NCBI GenBank assembly: GCA_963732695.1
Contig: CAVTAP010000008.1
Coordinates: forward strand, 510,677-574,676
Source of the DNA: CADEDH01 sp963732695
GTDB taxonomy: Bacteria; Actinomycetota; Acidimicrobiia; Acidimicrobiales; SZUA-35
Length of the DNA: 64,000 bases
Reading direction: 5' to 3'
The position numbers and the translations under genes were made by a program. Positions 52,526 to 61,793 of the stretch are shown one piece after another. Position 1 is the stretch's first letter. The number at the start of each line of letters is the position of its first letter. Below the pieces are notes generated by a model, which was not told where the DNA came from, did no database searches, and saw only the letters and a list, made by a program, of their open reading frames with translations.

Positions 52526-52789
52526 ATGGGTTCAGGTCTACTGAGAGCTGTCGACGCCGTCACGGTGCGAATTCCCGATCTCGACGCTGGCCTCGCCTTC
52601 TACCTCGAATCGCTGGGCCATCAGCTCAGATGGCGTAACGACGAGATCGGCCTCGTTTCTACATTCGAGATCCCCGTCGGCCGAGTCGCGGTCGTGAGCG
52701 ATCCGTTCGGCAACCCGTTGGTTCTCGTCGACCTATCGAAAGGCAGATACGAGGTCAAGGCCGACGGGTCGGTCACGGGTGTGGCGTGA
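52526..52789 (+). CDS. Short VOC (glyoxalase/bleomycin-resistance) protein, internally deleted
   Basis: The 87-residue protein starts DAVTVRIPDLDAGLAFYLESLGHQLRWRNDEIG and ends IPVGRVAVVSDPFGNPLVLVDLSKGRY, the normal two ends of a VOC domain. A typical member has about 35-40 more residues between them, so the middle of the fold is gone, with the frame kept. The metal-binding pattern is therefore probably incomplete. It may be non-functional although the frame is open. Confidence 0.65.
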   Translation: MGSGLLRAVDAVTVRIPDLDAGLAFYLESLGHQLRWRNDEIGLVSTFEIPVGRVAVVSDPFGNPLVLVDLSKGRYEVKADGSVTGVA

Positions 52790-52900
52790 GCATCTCTCGG
52801 CTCCGGTCGTAGTGCTCGTGGCTCGGCATGGGGGTAAGCATCGTCGATCGGGCACCAGCCGGGTGATCGCTCACGCGATCGAACTGACGCTGATAGTCGA

Positions 52901-52914
52901 GTATGCTGGCATAC
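52901..52914. promoter_or_regulatory. Palindrome GTATGC-TG-GCATAC at the start of vapB2
   Basis: The 14-bp perfect inverted repeat ends one base before ATG 52915. Antitoxin dimers of the ribbon-helix-helix type often bind such sites at their own promoter. No ribosome binding site is seen between it and the start, which suggests a leaderless message. Confidence 0.6.
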
Positions 52915-53148
52915 ATGCGACGGACCACGGTCAAGCTTCCCGACGATCTCGATGCCCGGCTGCGGCATGAAGCAGAACGTCGAGGTACCACCGTGTCGGA
53001 ACTCACGCGCCAGGCGATCGAGACCCTGCTTGCCGCGCCGAAGGGAAGGCGCCGACTCCTCGCTGCCGGTGCCGGCGCAAGCGGATGCTCCGACATCTCC
53101 GAACGCATCGAGGAACTTCTCGCGAGCGAGGTCGGCTCATCGCACTGA
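52915..53148 (+). CDS. CopG/VapB-type ribbon-helix-helix antitoxin
   Basis: The 77-residue protein begins MRRTTVKLPDDLDARLRHEAERRGTTVSELTRQAIETLL, a ribbon-helix-helix domain. It ends in a tail (SDISERIEELLASEVGSSH) resembling VapB tails that block PIN active sites. ATG 52915 is preferred to ATG 52903 because it begins the domain directly after the palindrome. The toxin gene overlaps its stop. The gene lies inside the island. Confidence 0.82.
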   Translation: MRRTTVKLPDDLDARLRHEAERRGTTVSELTRQAIETLLAAPKGRRRLLAAGAGASGCSDISERIEELLASEVGSSH

Positions 53149-53549
53149 TCGTCGATGCCGGCCCGCTGTACGCTTACATCGACCGCGACGACCGTCATCA
53201 CGCCGCAAGCCTCGACCTGCTCGAGACGCACCCCGGCCCCCTGGTAGTACCGACCCTCGTCATCACCGAGGTGGCCTACCTGCTGGGCACGCGACTGGGC
53301 GTCGAGCCCGAAGTTCGTTTCCTCGGTGATCTCGCCGCAGGCAATCTGATCGCTGAGCCAGTTGCGGCGTCGGACTGGTTGCGCATGGCCGAACTCGTGG
53401 CGTGCTACCACGACCTCCCACTCGGCACAGTCGACGCATCCGTGATCGCTGCCGCCGAGCGGCTCGGCACCAACGACATCGCAACGCTCGACCGGCGGCA
53501 CTTCACCGTCGTCCGATCGAACATCGGCGCCCTCAACCTGCTCCCTTGA
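53145..53549 (+). CDS. VapC-type PIN-domain toxin
   Basis: About 134 residues. The first PIN acid lies in LIVDAGPLYAYIDRDDRHH. There is a glutamate in VITEVAYLLG and a late acid in TVDASVIAAAERLGTNDIATLDRRHF. No ATG or GTG sits at the expected place. CTG 53145, overlapping the antitoxin stop (CTGA), is the likeliest start; an ATG at 53085 in frame is too far inside the antitoxin gene. It should cleave RNA when free. Confidence 0.8.
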   Translation: MIVDAGPLYAYIDRDDRHHAASLDLLETHPGPLVVPTLVITEVAYLLGTRLGVEPEVRFLGDLAAGNLIAEPVAASDWLRMAELVACYHDLPLGTVDASVIAAAERLGTNDIATLDRRHFTVVRSNIGALNLLP

Positions 53550-53749
53550 AAGTCGCCTACGGTCCGACCCGTTCCGGTACGGATGGTCCTGATCCGACTA
53601 GTGAGTGGCCATGAACACGCCTCCATTCGTGCGCCGACAAGCGCCCGCCGAAGCCGCCCCGTATCAGCGGTCGGAACGCCGATGAGCGATCGCGAGCGCC
53701 GGCTTGTGCCCGATACCGACTCATCTCGCGAGCTGCAAGAATACGAGAC

Positions 53750-54151
53750 ATGGTTCGCTCTCTCCTCGTCGCAGGAGTGTTGACGCTCGGATCCGCTGGG
53801 TGCGCTTCCAAGGCAGATTCCTCGGATTCCTCCACGGACACGATCATCCAGGCTGATGCAGCTTCCATAGCGGAGTCTGACGCGGCGTTGACGACCGGAG
53901 TAAGTGCCCTGACGCCTGGCACGTGCGCACATGAAGGCCCGGGCACGGTCGAGGTTCCGAATACGGTCGGCCTTCGACTTGAAGAAGCCGTCTCACGAAT
54001 CCAATCCGCTGGGCTCACCATCGTTGACTCCGGAGTCGCTGGGGCAAAGGATCTGCAAGATTCCACCGCCGTGGTCCGGGCACAAGCACCATCCGCACGC
54101 TTGCTTGTCCCACTCGGCGCTTGCGTCGGCTTCAGGACCGAGGCCGGATGA
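53750..54151 (+). CDS. Lipoprotein with one PASTA domain
   Basis: The 133-residue protein has a signal peptide MVRSLLVAGVLTLGSAGC with lipobox cysteine 18 and a Ser/Asp/Ala-rich linker. A single PASTA repeat follows: VEVPNTVGLRLEEAVSRIQSAGLTIVD. PASTA domains usually bind muropeptides or stabilise peptidoglycan enzymes. Only one repeat with no enzymatic domain is unusual. The protein should be anchored on the outer face of the membrane. Confidence 0.72.
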   Translation: MVRSLLVAGVLTLGSAGCASKADSSDSSTDTIIQADAASIAESDAALTTGVSALTPGTCAHEGPGTVEVPNTVGLRLEEAVSRIQSAGLTIVDSGVAGAKDLQDSTAVVRAQAPSARLLVPLGACVGFRTEAG

Positions 54152-54259
54152 GTATCGCCAACCTCCGCCGACTGGCCTAGAACCGGCAGGGTTCGTTCAC
54201 GCGTGGCCGACGTGCACCGAAATGCCGACGGTAGCCGCACGTGATCGGTGCCTGGCCAA

Positions 54260-54290
54260 GCGGTGAGCGATCCCGAGCGCTCGACTCGTG
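54260..54290. repeat. 31-bp island repeat, copy 2
   Basis: Matches 50968-50998 with two mismatches. It lies downstream of the PASTA lipoprotein gene, 3.3 kb from the first copy and in the same orientation. Confidence 0.6.
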
Positions 54291-54388
54291 ACGTTATGGG
54301 ACGGCGCTGGCAACAGTCCTTTGGGTCGCCGATTCGGCATGGAAACTCGCCCGCACTCCGCAACTATTGACCGGCTGTTGATATACAG

Positions 54389-54853
54389 TTAGTCGAGACC
54401 CACAGCGCGGGCCTTATCCCAACGATCGTTCGCGTGTCGGAAGATGGTTTGTATGTGCTCGTGATAGCGGGTGATCTGTTCGGCCGTAAGATCGTCACCA
54501 TGGAGAGCTTTGTCATAGTCGATCTGATCGCGAACCTCATATAGTCCAACGAGCGCTTGGTTATTCGACAACCAAAGCCTTCTCGGCCCGAGCCACCCAC
54601 TCCAGCTCGCCGTTACGGTAGCGAGCCCCGCGGTGACCAGTGAGATTGCTACCAGGTAGGAGCGGCTATACAATTCGTTCAATGCGATCAAGAGAGTCGT
54701 CACAGCGCTGAGCGTGGCCGTTGCAATCGTCTGCAGCAGTGATCGTCGTCTGTAGTAGTTACGCGAGCCTCGAAAATTACTTATTCCACGCGTAAGGTGC
54801 TGTTCGACAAGTTCGAGCGCTTCCAACTGACCCATGACACTAGTACTTTCCAT
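54389..54853 (-). CDS. SLATT-domain (DUF4231-like) two-helix membrane protein
   Basis: The 154-residue protein has an N-terminal helix rich in Arg/Tyr (HLTRGISNFRGSRNYYRRRSLLQ), two adjacent membrane helices (about 42-61 and 67-88), and a C-terminal cytoplasmic helical region (YEVRDQIDYDKALHGDDLTAEQITRYHEHIQTIF). This is the layout of SLATT proteins, thought to form pores in nucleotide-signalled anti-phage systems. No cyclase or SLOG gene is adjacent. The gene is AT-richer than its neighbours, which suggests recent transfer. Confidence 0.7.
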   Translation of the reverse strand: MESTSVMGQLEALELVEQHLTRGISNFRGSRNYYRRRSLLQTIATATLSAVTTLLIALNELYSRSYLVAISLVTAGLATVTASWSGWLGPRRLWLSNNQALVGLYEVRDQIDYDKALHGDDLTAEQITRYHEHIQTIFRHANDRWDKARAVGLD

Positions 54854-55158
54854 GATGACGCTACGCCGGCATCGACCAGCCGGGACTGAAAGACTCTGAC
54901 CAGATCTGGCCAGCTGTCGAAGCAGGGGACGGCATACCGCGATACTAGCTAGGCGAGCCAGAACCAGCGAGGTGCGCTCAACGTGAGCGATTCGCGGCGA
55001 ACAGACCCGGTCGGTCCGCCCGGTATCGACAGGCCAGCAGACCACGGTAGAGAACTGGTCGACGACGGCCTGGCCGTCACGGATGTCGGGTGATCCGCTC
55101 GCGATGGGCCACGGCCCCACGCTCAAGCCCGGCCGTGTTCCAGTCATACACTCGTTCG

Positions 55159-55569
55159 GTGGCTGAGATATTGCTGGATCGACTCCGCTCGCTTGCTCTG
55201 GCCTTGCCCGGTGTAGAGGAGAGGGTGAGTCACCGAGCGCCGTGCTTCTATGTACGAAACCGGGCCATCTGTCGCTTTCACCATGCCGGCTTTGGGACCG
55301 ACGGCCGGGCTGCGCTCTGGTGTCTCTCGCCCGCAGGCGTGGCGGAAGAGCTGGCGGCCGCCGAGCCCAGTCGGTTCTTCCGGCCGGCTCCCTCAGCGAG
55401 CGGGGCTTTCAATGACTGGCTGGGGGTCTATCTGGACACGACCGGCCCCGATGCCGTGGACTGGCCCGAGATCGGCGCCATCCTCGATGAGGCGTACCGG
55501 CTGGTTGCTCCGAGGCGCTTGGTCGCCGAACTCGACAAACGACAGGGGCCACTCCTGAGCCCGAGGTAG
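55159..55569 (+). CDS. MmcQ/YjbR family DNA-binding-like protein
   Basis: The 136-residue protein matches the YjbR fold: LRSLALALPGVEERVSHRAPCFYVRNRAICRFHHAG, ALWCLSPAGVAEELAAAEPSRFFRPAPSASGAFNDWLGVYLD, and VDWPEIGAILDEAYRLVAPRRLVAEL. The CyaY-like/YjbR fold is linked to DNA binding, but its role is unknown. GTG 55159 was chosen because it is the nearest start before the conserved region. It faces the VOC remnant. Confidence 0.8.
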   Translation: MAEILLDRLRSLALALPGVEERVSHRAPCFYVRNRAICRFHHAGFGTDGRAALWCLSPAGVAEELAAAEPSRFFRPAPSASGAFNDWLGVYLDTTGPDAVDWPEIGAILDEAYRLVAPRRLVAELDKRQGPLLSPR

Positions 55570-55576
55570 GACCTGC

Positions 55577-55674
55577 TCAGCCCGTAACGCTTCTGCCGAC
55601 ACGAATATTGTTTCCGTCGGGGTCACGCAGTGTGAATTCGCGCATTCCCCATGGCATGTCATCGACATCGGTGA
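55577..55674 (-). pseudogene. VOC-family protein, C-terminal piece cut off by an IS256 insertion
   Basis: The minus strand reads LTDVDDMPWGMREFTLRDPDGNNIRVGRSVTG and then TGA at 55577. DPDGNNI is the usual end of a VOC domain. The rest of the gene lies beyond the IS at 57054-57426, and both parts share the codons for TDV at the junction, within the target duplication. Confidence 0.8.
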
Positions 55675-57053
55675 GACAGAGGCCCGTGGAGTGGTGGGAT
55701 TCGAGGTGTGATGCTCGATGTGTTCAGCCGGCGATTGCTGGCTGGTCGGGGTTAGTGTCGCACGGTTCGTTGAGTTCGGCCATGGAGGTGTCGGAGAGGT
55801 AGCGGCGGGCGATGGCCCATTCGTCGTGTTGGTCGGCGAGGACGGCTCCGATGAGGCGGATGGCGGCGGCGTCGTTGGGGAAGATGCCGACGACGTTGGA
55901 GCGCCGCTTGACCTCCTTGTTGAGGCGTTCGAGCGGGTTGTTGGACCAGATCTTGCGCCAGTGGGCCCTCGGGAACGCGGTGAAGGCGAGCACGTCGGTC
56001 TTGGCGTCGCGCATCAGGGCTGCGGCCTTGGGGAACCGTTCGGCGAGGGTGGCTTCGACCTCGTCCCACCGGGTTGAGACCTCGGTTGGGGTGCCGAGGG
56101 CGAAGATCGACCGGAACGCGGCGGCGACGAACTCGCTGTGGGCCTTGGGGATGGTGGCGAGCAGGTTCCGGGCGAAGTGGACCCGGCAGCGTTGCCACGA
56201 CGACCCGGTGAAGCACTTGCGGATCGATGCTTTGAGCCCGGCGTGGGCGTCGGAGATGACGAGGCGGACCCCGCCCAGGCCCCGGTCGCGTAGCGACCGC
56301 AGGAACCGGGTCCAGAACGTCTCGTCTTCGGAGTCGCCGATGTCGACGCCCAACACCTCGCGGTCGCCGTTGGCGGTGATGCCGGTGGCGATCACCACGG
56401 CCCGGGACACGACCTGGCCCAGGGCGTCGTCTCGGACGTTGATGTAGGTGGCGTCCAAGTACACGTACGGGAACGCGACATGGCCGAGGGTCCGGTTGCG
56501 GAACGCTGTCACGCGTTCGTCGAGACGGGCGCAGATCCGGGAGACCTCGGACTTGGAGATCCCAGTGTCGACCCCCATGGCGGCGACCAGGTCATCGACC
56601 GAGCGGGTCGACACCCCGTTGACGTAGGCCTCCATCACCACGGCGTAGAGGGCCTGATCGATCCGGCGGCGGGGCTCGAGGAGCTCCGGGAAGAACGAGC
56701 CCTTGCGCAGCTTCGGGATCGCCAACGCCAGGTCGCCGGCCTTGGTCGACAGGACCTTCGGGCGGGTCCCGTTGCGGTGCGTGACCCGATCCGGGCTCCG
56801 TTCCCACCGGTCGGCGCCGATCTTCTCGGCCGCCTCGGCGTCGATCAGTTGCTGCAGGGCCCACTGGGCCAACTCGCGGACAAGATCAGTGCCCTCCCCG
56901 GCGCGGAGCGCGTCGAGCAGAGCGGATACGGCAGACTCATCAAGAGCCATCGGCGTGTTCTCCTAGGTGTGCACTTTGGTAGGTACACACCGAGCATCAC
57001 GCCGGTGGCTCACCTCGTGGTGGACCCGATTCCCACCACGCCAGGGGACTCAT
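55675..57053. mobile_element. IS256-family insertion sequence
   Basis: About 1.38 kb carrying one intact transposase. The 10-bp sequence ACATCGGTGA lies directly outside both ends (55665-55674 and 57054-57063), consistent with the 8-9 bp target duplication of the family plus chance matches. The ends carry imperfect inverted repeats sharing GTGGTGGGA-TCG. It interrupts a VOC gene in the codon for TDV. Confidence 0.85.
55724..56950 (-). CDS. IS256-family (mutator-type) transposase
   Basis: The 408-residue DDE transposase has the acids in YLDATYINVR, LVISDAHAGLK and SNNPLERLNKEVKRRSNVVGIFPND. The last is the signature of mutator-type transposases. Upstream the RNGTRPKVLSTKAGDLALAIPKLRKGSFFPELLEPRRR block is typical. 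The frame is complete, so the element may still move. Confidence 0.96.
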   Translation of the reverse strand: MALDESAVSALLDALRAGEGTDLVRELAQWALQQLIDAEAAEKIGADRWERSPDRVTHRNGTRPKVLSTKAGDLALAIPKLRKGSFFPELLEPRRRIDQALYAVVMEAYVNGVSTRSVDDLVAAMGVDTGISKSEVSRICARLDERVTAFRNRTLGHVAFPYVYLDATYINVRDDALGQVVSRAVVIATGITANGDREVLGVDIGDSEDETFWTRFLRSLRDRGLGGVRLVISDAHAGLKASIRKCFTGSSWQRCRVHFARNLLATIPKAHSEFVAAAFRSIFALGTPTEVSTRWDEVEATLAERFPKAAALMRDAKTDVLAFTAFPRAHWRKIWSNNPLERLNKEVKRRSNVVGIFPNDAAAIRLIGAVLADQHDEWAIARRYLSDTSMAELNEPCDTNPDQPAIAG

Positions 57054-57426
57054 ACATCGGTGACCGGCAGACCATCCGCTTGCATCCGAGCGCGCCACGC
57101 ATCAACATCTGGCGTGATCAGGTAACAGCCGGGATGGTTGGCCGTCGGGTCGAGGCCCTCGATCACGTCGAGATCAAAGACGCTGTCGTCACCGATAGTC
57201 ACGAACGCGGAAACCCGCCACCTTCGTATGATCGCACCGCGAAGCCAGCCAACTCGAAAAAGGCAGTCGCGGCACCAAGATTTCTCACGGGCAGCGTCGG
57301 CGTCGTATCGACAACGCCTGCTTCGGTTCGAAGCCAGCCGATGCAGTCACGACAGATGCGGATGTCGCCATGACAGTGAAGCGCTGCTGTTACGCCCCTT
57401 TCCTCCCCGCAGCACGAGCACCTCAC
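57054..57426 (-). pseudogene. VOC-family protein with zinc-ribbon-like N-terminus; N-terminal piece, interrupted and frameshifted
   Basis: From ATG 57426 the frame encodes MRCSCCGEERG...RICRDCIGWL (two CxxC pairs) and then a VOC start, TPTLPVRNLGAATAFFELAGFAVRSYEGGGF. Near 57205 the frame changes and continues FVTIGDDSVFDLDVIEGLDPTANHPGCYLITPDVDAWRARMQADGLPVTDV. It is cut there by the IS256 element. The remainder is at 55577-55674. Confidence 0.8.
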
Positions 57427-57582
57427 GCCGCCAACATACCAGTTTCACCGATGCCGCCTGACAACACCCGCTGTCCCTCTGCCTTCAGGTGATCGTCTGG
57501 CGCCGAGCCCAGCACCGCGTCGCAGGGCCTTTCGCCAACGCCCCGCCGCAGCGACGAGCTGGAGGACAGGCAGTAGCGCCCG

Positions 57583-57952
57583 TCAGGCTCGGCCGGATAG
57601 CGCCAGTAGCTCCTGTTGCGGGGTGAGGTTGCCTGCAGGTGCTGGCTCGATGCCGAAGCCCATTCCCGCTGGTTCCGAGCGCACGATGTGCAGGACCACA
57701 TCGATGAGGTCTGGATCGAGTGTGGCGTCTGCTCCGATAGCGACGGCCAGGTCCCAGGCATGCAGCGTGCAGTCGAAGACGCGGAACCTCAGAAACCGGC
57801 GGGTGTTGATCACGCCGATCGGGTGGTCGATGGAGCCGTCGAGCGCCCCGGGCGACCTGAACCTCCGCCGTTGGTCGGCCGAGGTCGAGCTGAAGTCGTC
57901 CTTGGGTCCGTCGCCGAGCTGGGTGGTCGACATGATCTGCTGGATGGCCTGA
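57583..57952 (-). pseudogene. TIGR03086/maleylpyruvate-isomerase-like protein, 5'-truncated
   Basis: The visible part reads IQQIMSTTQLGDGPKDDF and then RFLRFRVFDCTLHAWDLAVAIGADATLDPDLIDVVLHIVRS. The LHAWDLAxAxG motif is typical of TIGR03086 DinB-like proteins. The N-terminal half of about 80-100 residues is absent. The coding sequence ends at about 57952, where an IS5-type terminus begins (GAGGCTGTCGCGG). The truncation is therefore caused by that element. Confidence 0.7.
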
Positions 57953-58546
57953 GAGGCTGTCGCGGTAGTTTGTGCTGGTCAGGACTGTGCGGTTGTCTAC
58001 TCTAGTTCGCGGTGAGGCGGAGGAGGACGTAGCGGCTGTGGGCGGCCCATATGAATCCTTCGGTGATGATCGGGTCGCGTTCATAGTCGAGTTGTAGGCG
58101 CCGGTTGTCCATCAACCACGACCAGGTCCGCTCCACGATCCACCGCTTTGGCAGGGCCACGAACCGGTGGGGGTGGATCCGCTTGACGACCTCGACCCCG
58201 ACATGATGATCACGGCAGTGGCTGATGAACGTGGCCTTGAACCCGGAGTCGCACCACAGCTTGGTGAACCTCGGCGACCGGGCCCGGGCCTTGTCGATGA
58301 CGTCGATCCCGCCGGTGTTGTCCGAGGTGCTGGCGGCCACCACGCAAACCGCCAGGAGCAGGCCCAAGGTGTCGATGATCCCGAAGGTCTTGCGCCCCGA
58401 GATCTTCTTGCCCGCGTCGTATCCCCTGGTGGGGCCGGTGACAGTGGAGGCCCCTCGGACGCTGCGGGCATCAACGATCCCAGCCGACGGTTCGGCGTCT
58501 CGCCCCTCACGGACCCGGACCGCTTCGGCCAGGCGAAACGTTGGTA
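57953..58546. mobile_element. IS5-type element, right part lost
   Basis: The left terminus GAGGCTGTCGCGGTAG is followed by the 3' part of a DDE transposase on the minus strand. The other terminus and the transposase N-terminus are missing; homology stops near 58546 where another gene fragment begins. A deletion after insertion probably joined the two. Confidence 0.65.
58002..58546 (-). pseudogene. IS5-family transposase, C-terminal two-thirds
   Basis: The fragment reads EGRDAEPSAGIVDARSVRGASTVTG, RGYDAGKKISGRKTFGIIDTLGLLLAVCVVAASTSDN, and IVERTWSWLMDNRRLQLDYE. These are the DDE core and the ERxxxW motif of IS5-type transposases. The N-terminal helix-turn-helix part is missing. The frame is open further upstream, but that sequence is antisense to another gene fragment. 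Confidence 0.82.
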
Positions 58547-58552
58547 GTTCAT

Positions 58553-58972
58553 GCGCCTGGAGGTCCGCCCTACAACGCCAATTGTTCGATAGGCGTGCCT
58601 GATGGGAGGCAGTTCGTAGTGGCCTGGAAGAACCCTGACGACTTCTTCGTGTCGAGCATGTGTGGGATGTTTCCCATCGAGAATGCGCCATCAGCCGATG
58701 AAATCGCAGCAGTCCTTGGCCCCGCCAGAGCCCCAAGCACTGACCTTCAACCCGAGGTCTTAAATCGTGGCGCTCCAAGTCGGCTTTCACCTGAGGAAAA
58801 AGCCGACCTCGCACAATCGCAATTCAGCAATGGTTCGTCGCCATCGTTCGTTGCGACGGGCGATGCCCGTACCGGCCCGGGTTTCCCGCTTGCAGGAGCC
58901 GCCGCCGTAGCAGCGCTTACCGGCGCCGCTGGCCTTCTCCTGGTTCGGCGGCGTCGACACAGCCGAGCATGA
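58553..58972 (+). pseudogene. C-terminal fragment of a membrane-anchored surface protein
   Basis: The frame encodes GGPPYNANCSIGVPDGRQFVVAWKNPDDFFVSSMCGMFPIENAPSADEIAAVL and a linker. It ends in PGFPLAGAAAVAALTGAAGLLLVRRRRHSRA, a hydrophobic helix with a basic tail like those of cell-wall-anchored proteins. An LPxTG motif is not evident. The 5' part is lost at the junction with the IS5-type fragment, so no start is visible. Confidence 0.5.
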
Positions 58973-59090
58973 ACCGGCGATCTCGGAGGGTGCCGGTGAT
59001 CGGAAATGGCGCTGGGCCGTTCGGCGGGCGGACCGGCAGCCTTCCCTCATTCGATCCACAGTCGGCCGCTACAGCGGGTGGTGTGCTCTG

Positions 59091-60112
59091 ATGACGCTCG
59101 TGGCGCGCGCCGACTGGAACGCCCCGAGGGCTGGAAGGAGAGGGGTGTGCCTCGCTGTGGCCCTCGCTGTCGTGTCGGCGTGTTCATCCACTGAGGGTGC
59201 GGGCACCCCTACCAGCGCCGTTGATGTTGGGACAGCGCAGCAGCCCTACCTGGAGGAGGTCCTTGGGGTCGTGCTGGGTGAGGCGTATTACGCCAACAAG
59301 CTTGATGCGTCGAGTTGGCAAGCCGAGGCTGACGAGTTGGAAGGCCAAGGCGCTGGGACCGACGAACGCTACGACTTCGTCCGCCGCCTTCTCGTCGCCC
59401 TGGGAGACAGGCACAGCAGCTTCTACACGCCGTCCGACGAAGGTCCGGTGAGGGAGAACCTCTTCCTGCCACCGACGGGCGAGATCGACGACCAGAGAGT
59501 CGGGCGGCTTAGGCTCCCTGGCCTGAGCGGCAGCAACGACGCCATGCAGCGCTACGTGAGCGCAGCGCTCGACGTTCTCGCCGGGGACGCTTGTGGATGG
59601 ATCCTGGACCTCCGAGGCGACAGCGGTGGGAACGTCTTCGCCATGTTGGCCGCTATCGGCCCGCTCCTCGGACCCGGCCCGGCGCTGAGCTACCAGCACA
59701 GAGACGGCAGCGTCGACTCCTACGACATCACCCCGGCGGGTGACCTCGCTGCTCAGGATGGGACGGTCCTCGCAGAGGCTCCCACGACGGTCACCGCGCT
59801 TCAGTTCCGATTTGCCGATCGCCGTACTTCACGGGCTCTTCGACGGCCAGCGCCGGCGAAGGCATCGTCATGGCCACCCGAGGTCGGGACAACGTCAGAT
59901 CCTTCGGACGGCCAACCGCCGGCCTTCCAACCGGCAACACGCTCTTCGAGTTCTCTGACGGCTCGGCCGTCAACCTCACCGTGGCCATCGGTATGGATGC
60001 GGCGGGTGAACCACACGAGGGCCCGATCCCACCCGATGTCACCACCGACAACGCAGATGCCGACGCCGTGGCGTGGCTTCTGACCCAGCCAAACTGCCAA
60101 CCGCCGCAATAG
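59091..60112 (+). pseudogene. S41-family peptidase lipoprotein, frameshifted
   Basis: ATG 59091 begins a lipoprotein signal (AVALAVVSAC) and an S41-like protein with LVALGDRHSSFYTP, DDQRVGRLRLPGLSG and WILDLRGDSGGNVFAMLAAIGPLLG. Between about 59800 and 59825 the frame changes, perhaps twice. Another frame then carries the catalytic serine region FTGSSTASAGEGIVMATRGRDNVRSFGRPTAGLPTGN and the end DAVAWLLTQPNCQPPQ at 60112. Joined, it is a full S41 peptidase of about 340 residues acting outside the cell; as read it is broken. Confidence 0.7.
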
Positions 60113-60135
60113 TCCGCCCAACGCCGGCGAGCTAG

Positions 60136-61793
60136 CCTCGGTCGTTCTGCGGCTGGTTGTTGTTGGAGTGCCTGGTCCGCGGAAAAGCCTTCCTGAACTG
60201 GGAGGATTTGCTTTGCGAAGGTAAATCCGGCCAACAGGAAGGCTCTCCGTGAGGGTGAAGCGTAGTCGCTGTTCGAGGCGTCCCCGGGTGACCACTGACG
60301 GTGAAGGGCTGGTGTCTCATGCCGGGGCCGGGCTGCTGGCTGAGATGGCTGACCGGTCGGGCCTGACCGGCGCCCTGTCCGAGGCGATGAGCGGGTGTGG
60401 GATCTCGTGGCGGGCCCATGATCCCGGGATCGTCCTGTCCCACCTGGCCGTCTCAATCGCTGACGGCGCCGACTGTCTGTCGGACCTGGCGGTCCTGCGT
60501 GAGCAACCGGAGCTGTTCGGTCCGGTGGCGTCACAGGCCACGGCATGGCGGGCGATCGAAGCGGTCACCGCACCGGAGTTGCGGGGCATCGCCCGGGCCG
60601 CTGGCTGTGGCCCGTCAGCGGGTCTGGGCCGCTGCCGGGGGCCCGGCCACGGTCACGTTCGACTTCGACGCCACCCTCGTAACGGCGCATTCGGAGAAGC
60701 AGGACGCGGCGGCGACCTATAAGCGGGGGTTCGGGTTCCACCCGTTGGCGGTGTGGCTGGACGAGACCGCCGAACCGCTCGCTGCGATGCTGCGCCCGGG
60801 CAACGCGGGAGCGAACAACGCCGCCGACCATGTGCGCCTGCTGGGCGAGGCCATCGACGCCCTGCCCGGCGACTACCAGCAGGGTCACCGGCCGGGTGAC
60901 GATCCCGCCACCGTGCGGTTCCCGCTGCTGGTGAGGGCCGACTCAGCCGGCGCCACCCACGACTTCCTCGACGCGGTGGTGGCCCGCAACGCCCAGTTCT
61001 CCGTGGGGTTCGCCATCGACACCAGGGTTCGGGACGCCATCGTGTGCTGCCAGGAAGAGGACTGGATCCCAGCGGTCAACCGTGACGGCCAGCAGCGACC
61101 GAACGGCTACGTGATCGAGCTGACCAGACTGGTCAACCTCGACAGCTGGCCACCCGGGACACGGCTGATCTGCCGGCGGGAACGCCCCCATCCCGGCGCC
61201 CAGCTCACCCTGTTCGACACCGTGAACGGGTGGCGGCACACCTGCTTCATCACCAACACCCGAAGCACCGATCTCGCTGGCCTGGAGCTCCGCCATCGGG
61301 GCCACGCCCGAGTCGAGGACCGGGTCCGGAACTGGAAGAACTGCGGACTCGCCAACCTCCCGTTCGAAGACTTCACCCGCAACCAAGCCTGGTGCGCCAT
61401 CTCGCTGCTGGCCGGCTGCCTGCTGGCCTGGACCCAACACCTCTGCCTCGACGGCCACCTGGCCAAGGCCGAACCCAAGACCCTGCGCTACCGGCTCCTC
61501 CACGTCGCCGCCCGCCTCGTCACCCGGAGCCGACAGACCAACCTCCGGATCGACCGCACCTGGCCCTGGCGCCACGACCTCGCCACCGCCTACACCCGCC
61601 TACGCACCGGGCTCCCCTGACCCCGGGGCCGGGCCCGCCGCCAGGCCAGACACCACCAGAGGCGAGACAAGCAAACCGGCCAGGACCCGGGACCCGTCGC
61701 GCTCCGGCACCCACTCCAGCGCCCAGATCACCCACCGTCACCAACCAGACCGGCACCCACAAGCATCACAGTCCAGCCGCAGAACGATCGAGG
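60136..61793. mobile_element. IS1380-family insertion sequence, ends defined
   Basis: The 1,658-bp element begins CCTCGGTCGTTCTGCGGCTGG and ends with its complement CCAGCCGCAGAACGATCGAGG (one mismatch). Both ends are flanked by CTAG (60132-60135 and 61794-61797), matching the 4-bp target duplication known for the family. It contains one transposase with a frameshift. Confidence 0.88.
60249..61620 (+). pseudogene. IS1380-family transposase, frameshifted
   Basis: From ATG 60249 the frame reads RPRVTTDGEGLVSHAGAGLLAEMADRSGLTGALSEAM to TAPELRGIARA. Near 60595-60610 it shifts and continues AVARQRVWAAAGGPATVTFDFDATLVTAHSEKQDAAATYKRGFGFHPL to 61620. The second part has the DDE acids in TFDFDATLV and LVRADSAGATHDF. 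Joined length is about 456 residues, normal for the family. The shift should inactivate it unless it is a sequence error. Confidence 0.85.
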
